Shown: positions 1-11,376 of the stretch, in pieces
How positions within the stretch are numbered: the first letter of the stretch is position 1
Layout of the letters: every line of letters starts with the position of its first letter
DNA from: Chelydra serpentina
Taxonomy: Eukaryota; Chordata; Testudines; Chelydridae
DNA length: 64,000 nucleotides
Reading direction: 5' to 3'
Assembly: GCA_037349315.1 (NCBI GenBank)
Contig: JBAIAC010000048.1
Location: forward strand, 40,054,501 to 40,118,500
Notes under the pieces: generated by a model
What the model saw: only the letters and a program-made list of their open reading frames with translations
Told to the model about the DNA's origin: nothing
Databases searched by the model: none
Position numbers and translations under genes: made by a program

Positions 1-940
<940 letters not shown>

Positions 941-1312
941 CAGCAGTTCCCAAACTGTGGGTAGTGACCCCATCACCAGATGGGGTTGCAATGATCCCTA
1001 CTATGCAGAGGACACCATTTTTCTATGTACAGCGTGACCTTGCATGTACAGTTAGTGAGAGATCATGAGGCATGGAGGATGCCAGCCTTCACACAGTATA
1101 ACCTCACATGCACCATATGTACAGGGTCCTACACTGTGTGTAGGAAGCCATTTTGTAGAGAAAAATAGCATCCTCCATGCAACGTGACCTCTCACGTTTA
1201 GTGCATGCAAGGTCACGCTATACAAAGGATACCATGTTGCTCTTCAAAATGGCAACTTGTATGCTGTCTGGGGTCCCAGCAGGAAAGTTTTCATTAAAAT
1301 GGGGTCATGCTG
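941..1312. mobile_element. hAT-type non-autonomous element with internal inverted repeat
   Basis: It starts with CAGCAGTTCCCAAACTGTGG, the usual start of hAT-family terminal repeats in amniotes. Inside, about 1031-1081 (AGCGTGACCTTGCATG...GGAGGATGC) is repeated in reverse complement at about 1169-1219, giving a stem with a loop near 90 bp. The right terminus is degraded and abuts the next MITE, whose target duplication lies at 1305-1312. The class is assigned from the terminus and the inverted structure. Confidence 0.55.
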
Positions 1313-1436
1313 TAGGGTGACCAGATGTCCTGATTTTATAGGGACAGTCCCGATTTTTGGGTCTTTTTCTTATATAGGCTCCTATTATCCCCCACCCCCT
1401 GTCCTGATTTTTCACATTTGCTGTCTGGTCACCCTA
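1313..1436 (+). mobile_element. hAT MITE, TAGGGTGACCAGA family (copy 1)
   Basis: A 124-bp element bounded by TAGGGTGACCAGATGTCC and its near inverse CTGTCTGGTCACCCTA. It is flanked by an 8-bp duplication, TCATGCTG before and TCGTGCTG after (7 of 8 match). The 8-bp duplication places it with hAT. Other copies in this window are at 14996, 41955 and 48067. It carries no coding capacity. Confidence 0.88.
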
Positions 1437-1797
1437 TCGTGCTGGCAAAAACTAGGGAATCCCAGTCCTATGCCAACCAGTAGCAGATTTTGGGGCCCTA
1501 ACAGTTGGTTTCCCATTGGAGGAGCAATCACTGATGTGAAGTCTACGTATTTTCTTATTGCAACTTGTTTACTTGCAGTATATAAACACACCAGTCCTTG
1601 AATACCGATGGTAAAACAGCATGTAGCAAATTCCCTCTTTCAGGAATCTTAGCCAAAAAAAACACCCTTGCATGGTTCACCCAATTGATTAGTGTGATTA
1701 AGGCAAAGGGCAAACTTTCCTGCTGCTTGCAATAGCTCCCCCAAAACAAACATCACAAAACTAACACAGCATTTCTTCCAAGACTGAATAGTGCTTG
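1437..1797. other. Intron 2, nothing recognised
   Basis: No exon, RNA gene or recognisable repeat. Confidence 0.4.
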
Positions 1798-2000
1798 TGT
1801 AACACCGACATAGGATTGAACCTGGGACCTCTGGAGCTTAGTGCATGAGCCTCTACCGCATGAGCCAAATGCCAATTGGCTGTTTGCTCTACAGCCTTAG
1901 CGCTCGCACTCTCTCTCTCCCCCCCCTCCCCCTCTCCTTCTCACCCCCCACCCCCACTAGTGGGGACAAAACACCACACATTGGAGGTGTGTGGGTTACA
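1798..2000 (-). mobile_element. Short TG...CA element with a tRNA-like module (copy 1)
   Basis: A 203-bp unit starting TGTAACACCGACA and ending GGGTTACA, with a 4-bp flanking duplication CTTG on each side. Read on the minus strand, the right-hand part contains GGCTCATGCGGTAGAGGC (like a Pol III A box / D arm) and AGGTCCCAGGTTCAATCC (like a B box / T arm) about 30 nt apart, as in a tRNA. A second copy lies at 59555-59754. Part of the interior (about 1908-1970) has become a CT- and C-rich simple repeat. It could be a tRNA SINE with unusual ends or a short terminal-repeat element that captured a tRNA-like sequence. Confidence 0.65.
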
Positions 2001-3674
2001 CTTGCATGCAAAGACTTTTTTTAAACTATGTGTAATGTGCCATCTGATGACCAATCATAATGAAAGATGTGCAGTTTATCCATACAAAGCTCAAATCTAG
2101 ATAAAAAATAAAAATACCTAGAAAGTATAACTTAAGAAATAAAAGCTGTTTGCTTCTCTTTCTCCTTTAAAATATAATCTCTTTAAAAAGTTAAAACCTC
2201 AAATATCAGTCTTACGTGTTCTTCCCTTAAAGTTGAACCACCTCATATGCTTAAAATGCCAGAGTGAGTGAAATCAGATGGCAAAGTGAAACTGTCATAC
2301 CTACAAATGCAACTGACAATTTACATCAGATGAGGCTCTGCCCCAGGTCTAGAAAGCTCAAGCCTCATTTCCAGAGCATATTTGCTAATTGACTTGCCAC
2401 CTCACCTCCTGACCTCGCCACAATAATTCATATAGGAAGTTAAAAATCTGAAGAAAGACTTGTTAAAAAAAAAAAAAATAGGGAGAAGCAGGTATAGTAT
2501 CTCAATCTTTCCATTCAGTGGGATAGCAATCACAAGGATTTCCACTGTAGCAGAAGCGTTCAGATTTTCAGCTCCGCTTCTTCCATTATTTAAAAGAACC
2601 AGTGAGGATTTTTATCCCCAAAGAAGCTAATTGTTTCCACAAAAAGAGGAAATGTATAAATACAAGATGCACAGTGGATTTCAGGAGATTTAACTGGCTA
2701 ATGACAGACTGAAATAGCTACCAAATGAATGTGGAAAGAATCTGTTTTTAATCCAGGCCGATAGATGAGGGCAGTCAAGAAGGTTGTGGGAGATTTTAAA
2801 AGAATCCAGATGGGCTTCATTCTACCAGAACAGAACTTGGGGGGGGGGGGGGGGGGAGAATGTCAAAAGATTCCCTATTGGTTATATTTAGATTTTTTTT
2901 CCTGTCAAAGTTTACTTCCATTCTCTGATTTTCCCCATTAAAAAATAAATTAAAAAAAAAGACTGTGGGCAAATAAAATATTTACCAAACAGTCAATACA
3001 ACATCAGGACAATCAGAACCAAGCTCTTCCCAAAGAACCAAGCCAGGTCCAGGACAATGATTAGCAAAACTGTATGACTCGTGTGAAAGTCTCAGCAATT
3101 TAAATATTCTACTTTTTTTTTTTTGGCTGTTTGGTGTTCTGTAACGTAATTTAAATTAAAATCCAGGATTATAACGGGAATGCAGGGTATTAGTTACCAA
3201 GTGTTTGTAACATAACTTTCATGGGTTTAGGAAATGCTGAATAGTTAGTGACTTTTTTCTGTATTGTAGTTTAAATAAATTACCAAAACAATTGAAACTG
3301 ATCAAGCAAGCTTTCACAATCAAAAAGCTGCACTTTAGACTTCACTTTTCAAATAGAGAAGTAATGTCTTTTACTTAGAATTGACATAAATACAAATGAT
3401 TTTGATGCCCTAGAATTACTAACTGACATTACTGTCATTATTGTCTCTGCATCTGCAAAAAACCCAAACAATTTACATACAATTTATGGCTATTTGGCCC
3501 ATGCTGCAACATCCTCAAAGACAATTAGTAGAGCAAAGTCTGGAAAATATCAACATGAACGTTACCAGGTATTTCCTCATGGATATCTTACCACAAAATC
3601 TCCAGTTTCTTTAGCACCACAATCCTCCATTCTATTCAGGTACATGATCTGGCTATTATCTTTGACCCTTAGCC
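2001..3674. other. Intron 2, no gene; 18-G homopolymer
   Basis: AT-rich intronic DNA with no recognised exon. It holds an uninterrupted run of 18 G at 2839-2856, an A-run near 2467-2478 and a T-run near 3113-3124. Confidence 0.5.
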
Positions 3675-3915
3675 CAGTGACTCCCAAACTTTTTACTAAG
3701 GCAACCCACCAACCACATTTGGTCATTTTTTTGTGACCCACCATTACACATATGCATCCTCCGCCCAAGCACGGCCATCCTAATCCCAGACAAATTGGAG
3801 AGCAAGCCCATCCTGCACTCACCCTATAGCAGGGGCTCCAGCCCAACAGGGTTGGGCCCAGTACCCCGCTCCAGGTGTTGCAACTTGGTGCACGGGGTTG
3901 CTGCACCACTCAGGT
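3675..3915 (+). mobile_element. hAT-type fragment (CAGTG-CTCCCAAAC terminus)
   Basis: It begins CAGTGACTCCCAAACTTTTT followed by GTGACCCACC-like sequence, the typical left end of reptile hAT non-autonomous elements. The body becomes C-rich. The right terminus and target duplication could not be found, so the end is approximate. Confidence 0.5.
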
Positions 3916-4879
3916 TTGGCCAGGCCACGCAGGACATTTGGACAGTAGAAAGGAATTTTTTAACTAACACCTGAGTAGTTGCAGGATTAAAGTTTAGTGT
4001 GCCTTCGGCCGCTTGCAGGGGAGGTGGTGCTCGCTAATGACAAAACTAGAGGCTGCCTTGTGCTTCTATGTAGAATAGCCAGTGTACTCATATAAACCGT
4101 TAAATCCACTGGTATACACTGAATAATTTTTTTGATTTTTAAGTGATTTGGTTGTCTCTTGTTGGAATTGCAACATACGTTATGTAGGGGATGTGCTTTC
4201 ATGAAACTGTAGTCACCTTTGAACAAAAAGATATTATTTGAGAAATAGGGCAAATTAAAACTTTAAGTCAATAGAAGGAAAATTGCACACTAACAATAAA
4301 AAACAATAGAAGCTCAAAAACAGTAGACTGCAATCTTAATTAAGAGTCCAATCGCCAATTACACATATATATTGCAGCAGTGATGTTCATAGTCATGTGT
4401 AGATGGCTGTCGTCTTGGTCACTTTGCCTTGGAGGCTGGACACAGGAACCTGTGTGAGTGAGGGGTGCTGCATGGCATTGATGGCTGGCCACCTGGCTTT
4501 TGGAATGCCACGGGAGAAAGGCTTGGGGTGAGCTGAAGGGTTCAAAGTAGACCTCCTAAAATAGGGGAGTCTTGCCACGGAGTTCTCTAGGTGAAGGAGA
4601 AATAACTACGTAACCCTTAGGGTGAGTGTGTTGTCTATTAGTTGGTTTGTAGTTGCGAGGTTGTTTGCTTGCTGTGCACCTGCTTGGTTGAAGTTTATAG
4701 TATGGTCTGTTTGGGGTACTGTATGCTGAGCCTAGTGGCCTGCTAGGCAAGACTGAGAGCTTCCTAAGGAGGCTCTAGCCTGCCATCCTTTGAACCCTAA
4801 TCCCTTTAGGATCCCTTGACAAGGGAGCAAGGCTAACTCGGGGAGAACAGGGATTTTAAAAGCCAGCTCATAAGCAACC
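3916..4879. other. Intron 2, possible CR1 5' sequence at its end
   Basis: No exon. From about 4620 the sequence may be untranslated 5' CR1 sequence, since it leads into the ORF1 remnant, but I cannot fix a boundary. Confidence 0.35.
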
Positions 4880-5041
4880 AGAGAAGCTAGCAAACAGGAG
4901 AGCATGGGAGCCAGATCCACCTAATGAACATTCTCTCAAATGTTAGGCCAATAATTCTCCCACCACCATCACCAACAAAAACTAAACATACAACAAACCT
5001 CACACAAACAAACAAAAATAACCCCCTACAAGAGTAAAATA

Positions 5042-5657
5042 ATGCAGGCAGAGGTTGAGTCGCAGAGTGGGGGCTATCCACTTTATTACACTGAATGCAG
5101 CACGTACGATTACCTGCCTTGCGGGCTGGTGGCATGTGTGTGCACTCAATGCAAGCAGATCATGGCCCTCAGAGATCGAGTACAAGCTCTTCAGACCACA
5201 GGAGCTGAATTGGAGGAGCTAAGGGAGACAGAGGCACATAGACAAGACTTTCCAGGACACAGTAAAGCCGTCCCTCCTACCATCTAACAACCTCTATGCT
5301 GTTAAGGAGGATAAAAATCTCAGAGAACAAGATTATCAAGCTGCAGTGCAGAGAAACGATTCCATAGTTGGGACCCTCCTTCCAGATGATGTCATAGTAT
5401 CCTATCGCAGTAAGGATACCCCTCCAGGGCAGGTGATCCCTGTAATTAGGAAGAGACAGGTAATAGTAGCGGGGGAGTTGATTATTAGAAATATAGATAG
5501 TTGTGTTTGTGATGACCAAGAGAACCATACGATGAACTGCCTGCTGGGTTTGAAGTTTGTGGCCCTCTCAAGACATCTAGACAGACTTATGTGCTGTGCT
5601 GGGGAGGATCAGGTAGTCATGGTACAAACAGATACTACTGACATAGGGAAAAGGTAG
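5042..5657 (+). pseudogene. CR1 ORF1 remnant (copy A)
   Basis: Two adjacent frames encode a decayed CR1 ORF1 protein: an N-terminal Cys-rich segment with CTQCKQ, a heptad-like stretch, then a broken SGNH esterase domain. GDS is replaced by GEL and the GTND block reads QTDTTD. In CR1 elements ORF1 proteins bind nucleic acid and carry an esterase-like domain. Here the catalytic residues are lost and the frame is broken, so no product is expected. The protein family is the same as the intact ORF1 at 23298-24314. Confidence 0.7.
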
Positions 5658-5875
5658 GAGACAGGTCCTGGAGGCTGCTAGGTAAGAGATTAAAGTCCAG
5701 GACCTCCATGGTAGCATTCTCTGAAATGCTTCCAGTTCCACATACAGGGCCCATTATACAGGAAGAACTTCAGGGTCTCAATGTGTGGATGAGACGATGT
5801 TCAGAGGAGGGATCTAGGCTTATTAGGAATGGAGGAGCCTTTTGAAAAAGGAGGAGCCTGTACAGAAAGGATAGG

Positions 5876-6464
5876 TAGAGCCCTGCGCGGATACAAAAAT
5901 GATCAACCCACGATCTGAACCGCGATCCACTAGCCATCTTTTACCTGTATCTGCATCTGCACTGGCAGCAGCAAGCCATCTTACAAGGGCTAGCAACCGG
6001 GGTGGGAGGGAGCGAGGGGGCGTGGTCTTGCAGGGAAGAGGCAGTGTGAGGGTGGGGGCAGGGTCTCGAGGAGAAGGGACGGCACAGAGGGGGAGGCTGG
6101 GAGGAAGGGGCGTTGCATCACGTGCTGCTCCCAGGAGCTTGCAAGCAACGGCACACAGCAGCAGCAATGCATGCTGCATCACAGTGGGCCGGAGTAGTGG
6201 GGTGCCAGGGCCCCGCCCGCTCCAATCCCCGGACAGGAAGGGGCGCGGTGAGCAGGTGCTGGACAGCCCAACTCCGACCTGCCACCAGCCCCAGCCACTA
6301 GTTGCTGGCCAACAGCCCCGAACGTGCTGTTCCCCCTGGGCTGCCCGAGCCCGACACTGCAGGCCAGGCCCTGCCAGTGAGTAGAGCCCTGCGCAGTTGT
6401 AGCTACATCCAATCCACTATCTGCAAAAATGGTCTGCGGATATACATGGATTTGCAGGGTTCTA
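5876..6464. mobile_element. hAT element inserted in CR1 ORF1
   Basis: Ends TAGAGCCCTGCGCGGATA and, inverted, TAGAACCCTGCAAATCCA. It is flanked by AGGATAGG and AGGATGGG (7 of 8), an 8-bp hAT-type duplication. Removing it restores the CR1 ORF1 reading GATGGGCTCCAC (Asp-Gly-Leu-His, the final SGNH block). The interior (about 5990-6370) is GC-rich. The left terminal motif recurs inside at about 6382 (TAGAGCCCTGCGCA), suggesting a duplicated or nested end. Confidence 0.85.
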
Positions 6465-6789
6465 AGGATGGGCTCCACTAAACCAGACTGCTGGCATGTA
6501 AAATTAAAAAGGTCGTAAAGGTGTTTTTAAACTAAGCGCTGGGAGAAAGCAGACAAGTGCAGAGGAGCACACAGTTCAGACAGACACATCCCTTAGGAGA
6601 GGATTTATTAAATAGGATACTCTATATCCTACTAAAGAAGAGAGGATAGAAATCGATAAAATACAGGTAGGAACTGAAGATAGGAACTGAAGAAAAAACA
6701 GTCAAACGAAAGAGTCTCATTCAACTACTGTAAATCTCATGAAGGCAAAATATTGACACATTTTGGAAGTGCTTGTATACTAGAAGTCT

Positions 6790-9760
6790 AAATATTAAAA
6801 TGGGTGAATTTGAGCACCTGGGATTGAGGATACTGATGTAATCATCACAGAAACTTGGTGGAATGATGATAATCATTGGGACATGGCAACACCAGGGTAC
6901 AAAAGAGATAGGAATAACAGTAGTCATGCTGATGGAGTAGTGGCACTATATGTGAAAGAAAGCATGGAGTCAAATGTAGTAAACATCTTAAATGAATCAA
7001 ACTGTACCACAGGATCTCTACAGACAGAAATTCCATGCTTGAATAATAAGAGTAAATCAGTAGAAGATACTACCAATCACCTGCCCAGGATGATAAGGAT
7101 TATTGTGAAATGCTCAAGGAGATTAGAGAGGCTACAAAAAGAGAAAACCCAGCAATAATGAAGGATTTCCACTATCCACATATTGACTGGGAATAGGTAA
7201 ACTCTGAATGGAATGCAGAGATAAAATTTCTAGACACCATTGTGACAAAGTTCCTCCTCCACCTCGGTGGGTCCTGCGCTTATTGGCGGATTTTAGTTTG
7301 CCTCAGAGATCTTCCCCTCTGGTAGAACCCACAGTCCAGATCAACTCCTCCTGTATCTGATCAGGAGTTGGGAGGTTTGGGGGGAACCTGGGCCCGCCCT
7401 CTACTCCGGGTTCCAGCCCAAGGCCCTGTGGGCTGCAGCTGTTTAGAGTGCCTCCTGGAACAACTGCATGACAGCTACAACTCCCTGGGCTACTTCCCCA
7501 TGGACTCCTCCCAACACCTTCTTTATCCTCACCACAGGATCTTCCACCAGTACGCCCTCTCACTCTCAGCTCCTAGTGCCTCTTGCTCCCAGCTCCTCGC
7601 ACGCACACCACAAACTGAAGTGAGGTTCTTTTTAAACTCAGGTGCCCTGATTAGCCAGCCTGACCTAACTGATTCTAGCAGGTTCTTCTTAATTGGCTCC
7701 AGGTGTCTTAATTGGCTTGCCTGTCTTAATTAGTTCTAGCAGGTTCCTGATTGTTCTAGTGAAGCCCCTGCTCTGGTCACTCAGGGAACAGAAAACTATT
7801 CATCCAATGGCCAGTATATTTGCCTTCTACCAGACTTCTGTACCCTACTCGTCTGGGTCTGTCACACCATTAAATGACTGCTTCTTGGAGCAGCTAGTCC
7901 TGGAACCCACAATAGGGAGATACAATTCTTGATTTATCTTTAAATGGCACACAGAATCTGGTCTAAACAGGTGAATATAGCTGAATTGCTCAGTAATAGC
8001 GACCATAAAATAATTACATTTAACATCTTTAATTATGTTAAATTATGGGAGGGGAGGGGAATTCCAAAGAAACCCACCACAGCACCACTTAACTTCAAAA
8101 AGGGAACTATACAAAAAAGAGGCGGCTAGTTAAACAGAAATTTAAAGGAACAGTCACAAGGGTGAAATGCCTGCAAGCTGTATGGAAAAACTTATTTAAA
8201 AACCCATAATAGAAGCTCAAACTATATGTATACCCCCAAATAAAAAACACACAAGAATAAAAAATTTCATCATGGCTAAACAGAGTAAAAAAAACAGACA
8301 AAAAATACATTTTAAAAATTGTAAGTCAAACCCTAGTGAGAAAAACAGAAAGGAGCATAAACTCTGGAAGTCAAGTGTAAAAGTATAATTAGGCAGGCCA
8401 AAAAAGAATTTGAAGAGCAAATAGCAAAAGAAAAAAAATTGCTGTTACTTTGTAAGTACATCGGAAGCAGGAAGCCTGTCAAACAATCAGTGGGGCCACT
8501 GGATGATTGAGGTGCTAAAGGAGCACTCAAGGAAGACAAGGTCGTTGTGGAGAAGCCAAATTAAATTTTGTATCATGCTGTTGCAAGGATGTAAAGGGAG
8601 ATTCCTACACCTGAGCCATTTTTTGTAGGTGACAAATCTAAGGAACTTTCCCAAATTAAGGTGTCCATAGAGGAGGTTTTGGAACAAACTGATAAATTGA
8701 ACAGTAATAAGTCACCAGGACAGATGGTATTCACCTAAGTGTTCTAAAGGAACTGAAATATGAAATTGCAGAACCACTATCACTTAAATCAATCTCTGCA
8801 TTCACCACTTAAATCAGCCTCTGTACCAGATGACTGGAGGGTAGCTAATGTTACTTAAAAAAAAAAAAAGGCTTCAGACATTATCTTGATTGATCATCAT
8901 TAAAGTGATTGACACTATAATAAAGAACAGTTATCAGATGCCTAGATGAACACAATTTGTTTGGGAAAAGTCAACACGGCTTCTGTAAAGGGAAATCATG
9001 CCTCACCAATCTATTAGAATTCTCTGGCGGGGTCAAACAAACACGTGGATGAGAGTGATCCAGTGGATATAGTGTACTAGGATTTTCAGGAAGCCTTGGA
9101 CAAGGTCCCGCACCAAATACTCTTAAGCAAAATAAACTGTCATGGGTAAGAGGGAAGGTCTTTGCATAGATTGGTAACTGGTTAAAAGATAGGGAAAAAA
9201 GGATAGGAATAAATGGTCAATTTTCAGAATGTAGAGAGGTAAATAGTGGTGTCCCCCAGGGGTCTATATTGAGACCAGTCCTATTCAACATATTCATAAA
9301 TGATCTGGAGAAAGGGGAAAACAGTGAGGTGGCAAAATTTGCAGATGATACAAAACTACTCAAGATAGTTACGTTCCAAGCAGACTACGGAGAGCTACAA
9401 AAGGGTCTCAGAAAACTGGGTGACTGGGCAACAAAATGGCAGATGAAATTCAATGTTGACAAAAGGCAAAGTAATGCACTTTGGAAAACATAATCCCAAC
9501 TATACATATAAATGATAGTTTCTAAATTAGCTGTTACCACTCAAGAAAGATGTTGGAGTCATCATGGATAGTTCTCTGAAAACGTCCGCTCAATGTGCAG
9601 TGGCAACTAAAAAAGCTAAAAGAATGTTGGGAACCATGAAGAAAGGAATAGAAAAGAAGACAGAAAATATTTTAATGCTGCTATACAAATCTCTGGTATG
9701 CCCACACCCTGAATACTGCATGCAGTTCTGGTTGCCCCATCTCAAAAAAGATTATTAGTA
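6790..9760 (+). pseudogene. CR1 ORF2 remnant (copy A), split by an LTR
   Basis: Pieces of an endonuclease/reverse transcriptase ORF. The endonuclease part has ITETWWNDD-like sequence near 6840-6870 and the DGVVALYVKESME stretch near 6930. After the LTR at 7241-7866, reverse-transcriptase motifs appear in order: PDDWRVANV-like near 8830, a QHGF-like motif near 8970, [12 protein letters not shown] near 9280 and FADDTKLL near 9340, followed by the C-terminal region to about 9758. Stops and frameshifts are frequent. It is a non-functional fossil with no host role visible. Confidence 0.75.
7241..7866 (-). mobile_element. Solo LTR-like element, TGTGAC...GTCACA family (copy 1)
   Basis: A 626-bp unit with TG...CA ends (TGTGACAAAG and CTGTCACA) flanked by a 4-bp duplication CCAT; the CR1 sequence rejoins exactly across it. 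On the minus strand it has a TATA-like GTTTAAAAAGAACC (around 7626-7640) and, near the 3' end, CCAATAAGCGCAGG as a possible polyadenylation signal, which favours a solo LTR over a DNA transposon. It shares long blocks, in inverse orientation, with 42024-42615. It carries no ORF. Confidence 0.75.
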
Positions 9761-10099
9761 TTGGAAAAAAGATACAGAGAAGGGCAACAAAAATTATTAG
9801 GAGTATGGAACAGCTTCCATATGAAGAGACTACTAAGAGGGGGCACATGATAGAGGTCTATAAAATTATGAATGGTGTGGAGAAAGTGAATATGAAAGTG
9901 TTAATTTACCCCATCACATAACAAGAACCATGGGTCACCCAAAAAAATTAATAGGGAGCAGGTTTAAAACAAACAGAAGGAAGTAATCTTCACACAATGC
10001 ATGGTCAGCATGTGGATCTTGTTGCCAGGAGATGTTGTGAAGGCCAAAAGTATAAGTGAGTTAAAAAAAAATATTGGATAAGTTCATGGAGGATAGGTC

Positions 10100-11167
10100 T
10101 GTGATGTTGTATGGAATCTGGGGGACACTTTAGGATATTATGAATACTAATATTGTAATGAGTTGTGCCAGATATGTTGTGTAAAATATCAGCAAAAATG
10201 TTATAATTTGCTAAGTATGATCATCTTGTTTTTGTGTTTGTATCACCTTTCTATTGTAAGTTACATGTACGTCTGTAGTTCCAAACTTGTGCTGTACATC
10301 TGGCTGACGCCTCTGATAGATTGGCATCAGCACTGCCTAGCCTGCTTGATGGCTCATCAAGCGACATCAGCTATACAACTGACCCATTGAGAAAAGGTAA
10401 GGGCTACGTAGACCTTATGACTCAGCAAGGCATGCAGTGACATACCTATGGGCAGAACTCTAAGGCTTCCAGGTCATGGGCTGTGCAGCTTGTGTTTGGA
10501 ACAAAGGAAATACAAGCTGCATGGCAAAAGACTATAAAAGACAGCTGCATCTTCTCCATTTTGTCTTCAGTCCTGCTTCTTGACTCTGGAGTCACTTTTC
10601 TACAAACGAAGCTCTGAACAAAAGGACTGAATGACCCATCCAAGCTGTGGATGTGTTCCAGAGGGACTTTCAAGACAGCAAACTCACCAGTACTGCTAGG
10701 AACCCGATATATGGACTTTGAAGTCTTTGTATGTATGTGATTGCTTTACTATTTAACATCTCTCTTCTTCTTTTTTCTTTATAATAAACCTTTAGTTTTA
10801 GGCACTAAAGGATTGGCTGACAGTGTGGTATTTTGGGTAAGATCCATGGTAACATGGCTGACCCTTTTGGGTCAGAAGAACATTTTGTATATGTGAACAG
10901 AGTTTTAAAAATAACTTCTCACTGTACTGGACCTAGGTGCTTATTGGGAGCCAGAGAACTGGAATGCAATAAGGGGGCTGTGTGATTCCCCCCCATTTTT
11001 TTTGCTTCTTGATAACCAGTGTGGGGATCAGAAGCACAGTTTGTGACTGGTTGGGGAGATTAATTTCAGTGTTACCGACCAGTCTTGGGAATATCTGCTC
11101 TCCCTTTTTCAGCCTGCCCTAACCTTGGCCTTTCTAGTGAGGGCAGACCTAGGCACACCAGGTCACA
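10100..11167 (+). mobile_element. Solo LTR (1068 bp) inserted in CR1
   Basis: Ends TGTGATG and GGTCACA, flanked by a 5-bp duplication AGGTC at 10095-10099 and 11168-11172; the interrupted CR1 reads on as AGGTCCATCA. On the plus strand it has a TATA box GACTATAAAAGACAG near 10530 and a polyadenylation signal AATAAA near 10784, in the order expected of an LTR (U3-R-U5). Five-base duplications are typical of Ty3/gypsy-type integrases. No coding region. Confidence 0.8.
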
Positions 11168-11376
11168 AGGTCCATCAGTGGTTATTAGCCCACATGGTCA
11201 GGGATACAACCCCATAACTGCCAGAAGCTGGGACTGGATGACAGGGGATGGATCATTCGATAAATTGCCGTTCTGTTCATTCCCTCTGAAGCATCTGGTA
11301 CTGGCCCGTCTGAATACAGGATACTGGGCTAGATGAACCACTAGTCTGATCCAGTATGGCGATTCTTGTGTGTCCT

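Larger units (their letters stand above)
4880..11376 (+). mobile_element. Old CR1 LINE (copy A), split by three insertions
   Basis: A degenerate sense-strand CR1. The ORF1 remnant (about 5042-5875 and 6465-6640) keeps CTQCKQ, a coiled-coil-like stretch (LRDRVQALQTTGAELEELRE) and a decayed SGNH block (QVIVAGELIIRN in place of GDS). The ORF2 remnant (about 6790-9760) keeps the [22 protein letters not shown] and KFADDTKLL reverse-transcriptase motifs. The 3' end (11173-11376) reads ATACTGGGCTAGATGAACCA and then CCAGTATGGCGATTCTTG, the usual CR1 tail. A hAT element (5876-6464) and two solo LTRs (7241-7866, 10100-11167) interrupt it, each with target duplications that rejoin the CR1 cleanly. Many stops and frameshifts make it inactive. 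Confidence 0.85.

Noticed and set aside
1840..1880. Possible tRNA gene on the minus strand
   Set aside because: The A- and B-box-like motifs are in a repeated element with a second copy at 59555, and no complete acceptor stem is evident.
5823..6478. Several open frames of 60-161 codons
   Set aside because: They lie inside a GC-rich hAT element with target duplications and have no family resemblance.
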